Source: DASRDB01 sp035652815 (GTDB lineage: Bacteria; Chloroflexota; Ktedonobacteria; Ktedonobacterales; Ktedonobacteraceae). From it: a stretch of 64,000 nt of DNA. The notes beneath the pieces were generated by a model that was not told where the DNA came from, ran no database searches, and was given only the letters and a program-made list of their open reading frames with translations. This document shows positions 61,518 through 64,000 of the stretch, one piece after another. Location: NCBI GenBank assembly GCA_035652815.1, contig DASRDB010000018.1, forward strand, positions 62,001 to 126,000, read 5' to 3'. Each line of letters starts with the position of its first letter. Position 1 is the stretch's first letter. Position numbers and translations under genes: made by a program.

Positions 61518-61556
61518 CCGGAAGCCATCCCCTTGCAGGTGGCTTCCGGTCTTTCC
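61518..61556 (+). terminator. Terminator built from a family B fragment
   Basis: GACCGGAAGCCA/TGGCTTCCGGTC arms around CCATCCCCTTGCAGG, then TCTTTCC. The loop is recognisably the family B sequence CATCCCCTTGCGGGTGG, so a repeat fragment seems to have been turned into the terminator. Confidence 0.75.
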
Positions 61557-61585
61557 GCGCTTCCCACTCCTTTTTTATTACAATC

Positions 61586-62428
61586 TCAAGCAGCTTTCTT
61601 CGCGTAGCGGATATACTTCCAGCGCGTGCTGCGCGGGGCCAGCACACCTTTCTCTTTTAGCTTCAGGTAGATGGAAAGGGTGATGCCGAGCAGGACGCCG
61701 CCAATAATGTACGCGCCCAACACGTCAGAGGCCCAGTGATCGCCCAGGTAGATGCGCGATGGGCCGACCAGCACCACCATGATGGCCGAGACAATGAGCA
61801 AGGCGATACGCCACCAGTACTTTCCTCGGAAGAGAATCAGCCCGAAGGAGAACAGCAGGCCCCAGAAAGCAACATAGGCCATCACATGCCCACTGGGGAA
61901 GCTTTTCCCACTGGCAACCTGGAAAACCTCTACCAGGCTGGCTGATGGACGCGGGCGCGAGATCAACAACTTGATGCCAACGTTGATTAACGCGCTGACG
62001 ATGGAATGAACCGGCACAATCAGGGCTTCCAGGCGCAGGTCAAGCACCCAGAAAATAATCGCCGTCAGGATGATGAAGCCTGTGGAAAGCCAGGCAGCAT
62101 TGCCCGGATAGCTCGCCGCTATCATTGTGTCTTTCACAAAGGGTGTTTGATTCTCTTGAAACTCGCGCGTAATGGCAACATCAATTCCCAACACGGGATG
62201 ATAGTACACCCACCACGCCAGTAACGCAAAAAGCGCCATCCAGATTATATAGACCATAATCAGAACGCGCCCCCAGTAGATCGTGCGGTACCAGGGCCTG
62301 CGGGCTTCGGCAACTTCCTGCTGCGCCTCAGCAACCGCCTGCTGCGCGCCTTCAGAAACCTGCTCTCCAACCGGCTTCTGCTCGTCTGGCGCTGGCTGAG
62401 GCTGTTCATCTATTCGTTTTTTCTGCAT
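61586..62428 (-). CDS. PAP2 family membrane phosphatase
   Basis: 280 residues from ATG 62428, with GGGAGAG upstream. A 55-residue hydrophilic Gln/Glu-rich N-tail precedes five or six membrane helices. The three-part acid phosphatase signature is complete: KLLISRPRPSA, SFPSGHVM and SRIYLGDHWASDVLGAY. It should dephosphorylate a lipid phosphate such as undecaprenyl pyrophosphate or phosphatidic/phosphatidylglycerol phosphate. It is a single gene, convergent with the low-complexity protein. Confidence 0.93.
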   Translation of the reverse strand: MQKKRIDEQPQPAPDEQKPVGEQVSEGAQQAVAEAQQEVAEARRPWYRTIYWGRVLIMVYIIWMALFALLAWWVYYHPVLGIDVAITREFQENQTPFVKDTMIAASYPGNAAWLSTGFIILTAIIFWVLDLRLEALIVPVHSIVSALINVGIKLLISRPRPSASLVEVFQVASGKSFPSGHVMAYVAFWGLLFSFGLILFRGKYWWRIALLIVSAIMVVLVGPSRIYLGDHWASDVLGAYIIGGVLLGITLSIYLKLKEKGVLAPRSTRWKYIRYAKKAA

Positions 62429-62480
62429 AGTCTCTCCCAACAAATCTCTATTCGATAGCAACTATTATATATACGTATCC

Positions 62481-62500
62481 GTAGGGACAGGGGGATGTGG
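62481..62500. repeat. Family D fragment (left end)
   Basis: GTAGGGACAGGGGGATGTGG only; the rest of the element is absent. It is upstream of the tandem GNAT gene. Confidence 0.8.
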
Positions 62501-62573
62501 CGCAATCTATTTGACGGACGGCCCTTCTCCCAGGTACATTTTTAGTAGGCGTCATCAAAAAGGGAGCTTTTTC

Positions 62574-63458
62574 ATGAAGATTGAAGTACGACCGGCCCGA
62601 CCCGAGGACCGCGAGACAGTGTTAGCGTTTTGCCAGCAGACCTGGGATTGGGGCGATTACATCGAATATGTCTGGGATGAATGGCTAAATGATCCCAATG
62701 GAAAGCTGTTCGTAGCAACAGCTGATGGCAAGCCGGTAGGACTGGCGCATATCGAAATGGTCAGCAGCAGCGAAGCCTGGTTAGAGGGAATGCGCGTCGA
62801 TCCGGCCTATCGCAATCACGGTATCGCGAAGGCGCTGTTTGACGCGCAAATCGAGGAAGCCCTGCGCAGGGGCGCAACCGTAGTACGCCTGCTTACCGCC
62901 TCGACGAACGAAGCATCTATTCGCCTGGCGCAGCGCGCGGGCATGCAACAGGTGGGAGGCTTCGCGCCATATCACGCGGCCCCGCTCACTGATCGGCCTC
63001 GCAGTAATACTGGAATAGATACGCCAACGCTGGCAACCATCGATGACCTGGATGAGATCATCCACTATCTTAACGTCTCCAACATCTTTCCGGTGACGGG
63101 CGGCCTCTACTATCGCGGCTTCACAGCCTACGCTATTACACGCGAAATGCTGGCCCGGAAGATAGAGGCGCAGCAAATCTATCTCTTAAAGCGTTGGGAT
63201 CGCCTGGATGGGCTGGCAATGGTTGAAGTCCGCGATTCGCGCCGGGGAAAACATCTCAATATTGGCTACATCGATGGCACCACCTCTGACTCCATTGGCC
63301 TGATCGCCTACGCCATGCGCCGCGTCATCGCCGAAATGAACCTGGAGCAGGTGAGCGCCAACGTACCGGACCAGATGATGATACAGGATGCTTTCCTGGG
63401 TGCCGAATACGAAACCGATGGCGAAGTATTCTATACATTCGAGCGGGCATTACCATGA
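62574..63458 (+). CDS. Tandem GNAT acetyltransferase
   Basis: 294 residues from ATG 62574, with GGGAG at 8 nt. The first GNAT domain (1-135) is clear: IEVRPARPEDRETVLAFCQQTW, AWLEGMRVDPAYRNHGIAKALFDAQI (acetyl-CoA loop RNHGIA) and STNEASIRLAQRAGMQQVGGF. The second half (150-294) has the secondary-structure order of a GNAT but lacks a good acetyl-CoA loop (HLNIGYIDGTTSDSIGLIAYAMRRVI), so it may be structural. The substrate is unknown. Confidence 0.9.
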   Translation: MKIEVRPARPEDRETVLAFCQQTWDWGDYIEYVWDEWLNDPNGKLFVATADGKPVGLAHIEMVSSSEAWLEGMRVDPAYRNHGIAKALFDAQIEEALRRGATVVRLLTASTNEASIRLAQRAGMQQVGGFAPYHAAPLTDRPRSNTGIDTPTLATIDDLDEIIHYLNVSNIFPVTGGLYYRGFTAYAITREMLARKIEAQQIYLLKRWDRLDGLAMVEVRDSRRGKHLNIGYIDGTTSDSIGLIAYAMRRVIAEMNLEQVSANVPDQMMIQDAFLGAEYETDGEVFYTFERALP

Positions 63459-63498
63459 TGTTGAAAGGTCATTCTATCGTGTGAAAGGAGTGATCGGC

Positions 63499-63888
63499 AT
63501 GAGTGATCGCATATATGAAGAGAATGATAACTCTCCTGAAACAGCATCTGGTTCTCAGGAAAAGTCACCTGTCATTCCACGACACACTGAGAATAGCATT
63601 AGAAAACTGCTATCTGGCCCATTCGAGGGTGGAGGAAGCATCCATAGTGTGGGGCAGCCGGAGATAACGCAGATAAAACTGATGACCACCCGTGAGGCCA
63701 GCGAACTGATCCACAACTTCATCAGTTTCCAGTATGACGACCTGGTCTGGTACGTTGAGTTTTTCGGAACCTTCTTTTTCGTGGGAGGTCCACCTGGATA
63801 CCAGGGAAGCGGGCGTCCTCACAAAGCACGTGTTTTTAAGATTATCGACGATCAGACAGGCGGATGCTTTGTGCAAGGGTTTTTGTAG
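63499..63888 (+). CDS. Small soluble protein, unknown
   Basis: 129 residues from ATG 63499, with AAAGGAG at 8 nt. A disordered charged N-terminus (EENDNSPETASGSQEKSP) leads to a compact part with LMTTREASELIHNFISFQYDDLVWYVEFFGTFFFVGGPPGYQGSG. The end RPHKARVFKIIDDQTGGCFVQGFL may be a beta hairpin. The stop TAG is formed by the family C repeat that follows (TTGTAGGG). The gene is 40 nt after the tandem GNAT gene and may be co-transcribed. No family is recognised. Confidence 0.75.
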   Translation: MSDRIYEENDNSPETASGSQEKSPVIPRHTENSIRKLLSGPFEGGGSIHSVGQPEITQIKLMTTREASELIHNFISFQYDDLVWYVEFFGTFFFVGGPPGYQGSGRPHKARVFKIIDDQTGGCFVQGFL

Positions 63889-63965
63889 GGACGTGATTTA
63901 TCGCGTCCTGCCTGGCATCGATGTACACCCCGGGCAGGACGCGATAAATCACGTCCCTACAAAAA
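63880..63965. repeat. Family C palindromic repeat, copy 3 (ATAAATC variant)
   Basis: TTTTTGTAGGGACGTGATTT and complement, ending CCCTACAAAAA. The core changes (TTTATCGCGTCC) are compensated in the other arm. A/T runs outside make it terminator-like. Confidence 0.92.
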
Positions 63966-64000
63966 CCGCATTACACCCAACTCCTACGGATTCAAAATAA

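Overview
The window looks like a chromosomal segment of a Chloroflexota bacterium, most likely class Ktedonobacteria. This is an inference from gene content: a large DUF4012 protein with a long acidic N-terminus, a soluble PAS-like sensor, AAA ATPases, a CopC/CopD/YtkA fusion, an orphan ModC-like ATPase, a valS T-box, and intergenic spaces crowded with long palindromic repeats. Most loci are housekeeping or metabolic. There is no rRNA, CRISPR array, intact insertion sequence or prophage.

Layout. 1-8.7 kb: trigger factor (cut by the left edge), tRNA-Leu(UAG), a secreted protein of unknown role, polyphosphate kinase, a LysM-CHAP murein hydrolase, an AAA ATPase, tRNA-Phe(GAA). 8.8-16 kb: single genes separated by repeats (CPBP protease, GNAT, DUF1801, carboxylesterase, SnoaL-like, LLM flavin oxidoreductase). 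16-25 kb: a GT2 glycosyltransferase/cation-exchanger pair, the CopC-CopD fusion, a DUF892 protein, an operon of proline dehydrogenase, NlpC/P60 peptidase and gamma carbonic anhydrase, then Uma2. 25-34.7 kb: SDR operon, MFS exporter with a UBP zinc finger, ModC-like ATPase, VOC protein, M3 peptidase, PAS-like protein. 35-41.5 kb: valS behind a textbook T-box, then the DUF4012 protein. 42-50.5 kb: ABC1 kinase, MBL hydrolase, NUDIX, cytidylate-kinase-like, FAH, cupin, extradiol-dioxygenase-like protein and a small membrane protein with a long structured upstream region. 51.4-56.7 kb: minC-minD-minE, an aldose epimerase and ftsH. 56.9-60.1 kb: an accessory-looking divergent cluster (NUDIX-like and HTH-GNAT against HTH and methyltransferase). 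60.1-64 kb: thioesterase, low-complexity acidic protein, PAP2 phosphatase, tandem GNAT, small unknown protein.

The dominant non-coding theme is five families of long inverted repeats, A-E, occurring about thirty times. Families C, D and E share the outer end TGTAGGG...CCCTACA and may be mobilised by one activity. Several copies abut or supply stop codons, one sits inside a reading frame, and one lies between the valS T-box and its ribosome binding site.

The strongest candidates for something undescribed are: (1) about 400 nt of dense RNA-like secondary structure plus a perfect operator-like palindrome upstream of the 49874-50464 membrane gene; (2) the NUDIX/HTH-GNAT versus HTH/methyltransferase locus with a consensus promoter and direct-repeat operator; (3) a CaCA-type exchanger with Asn in place of both family-defining acidic residues.
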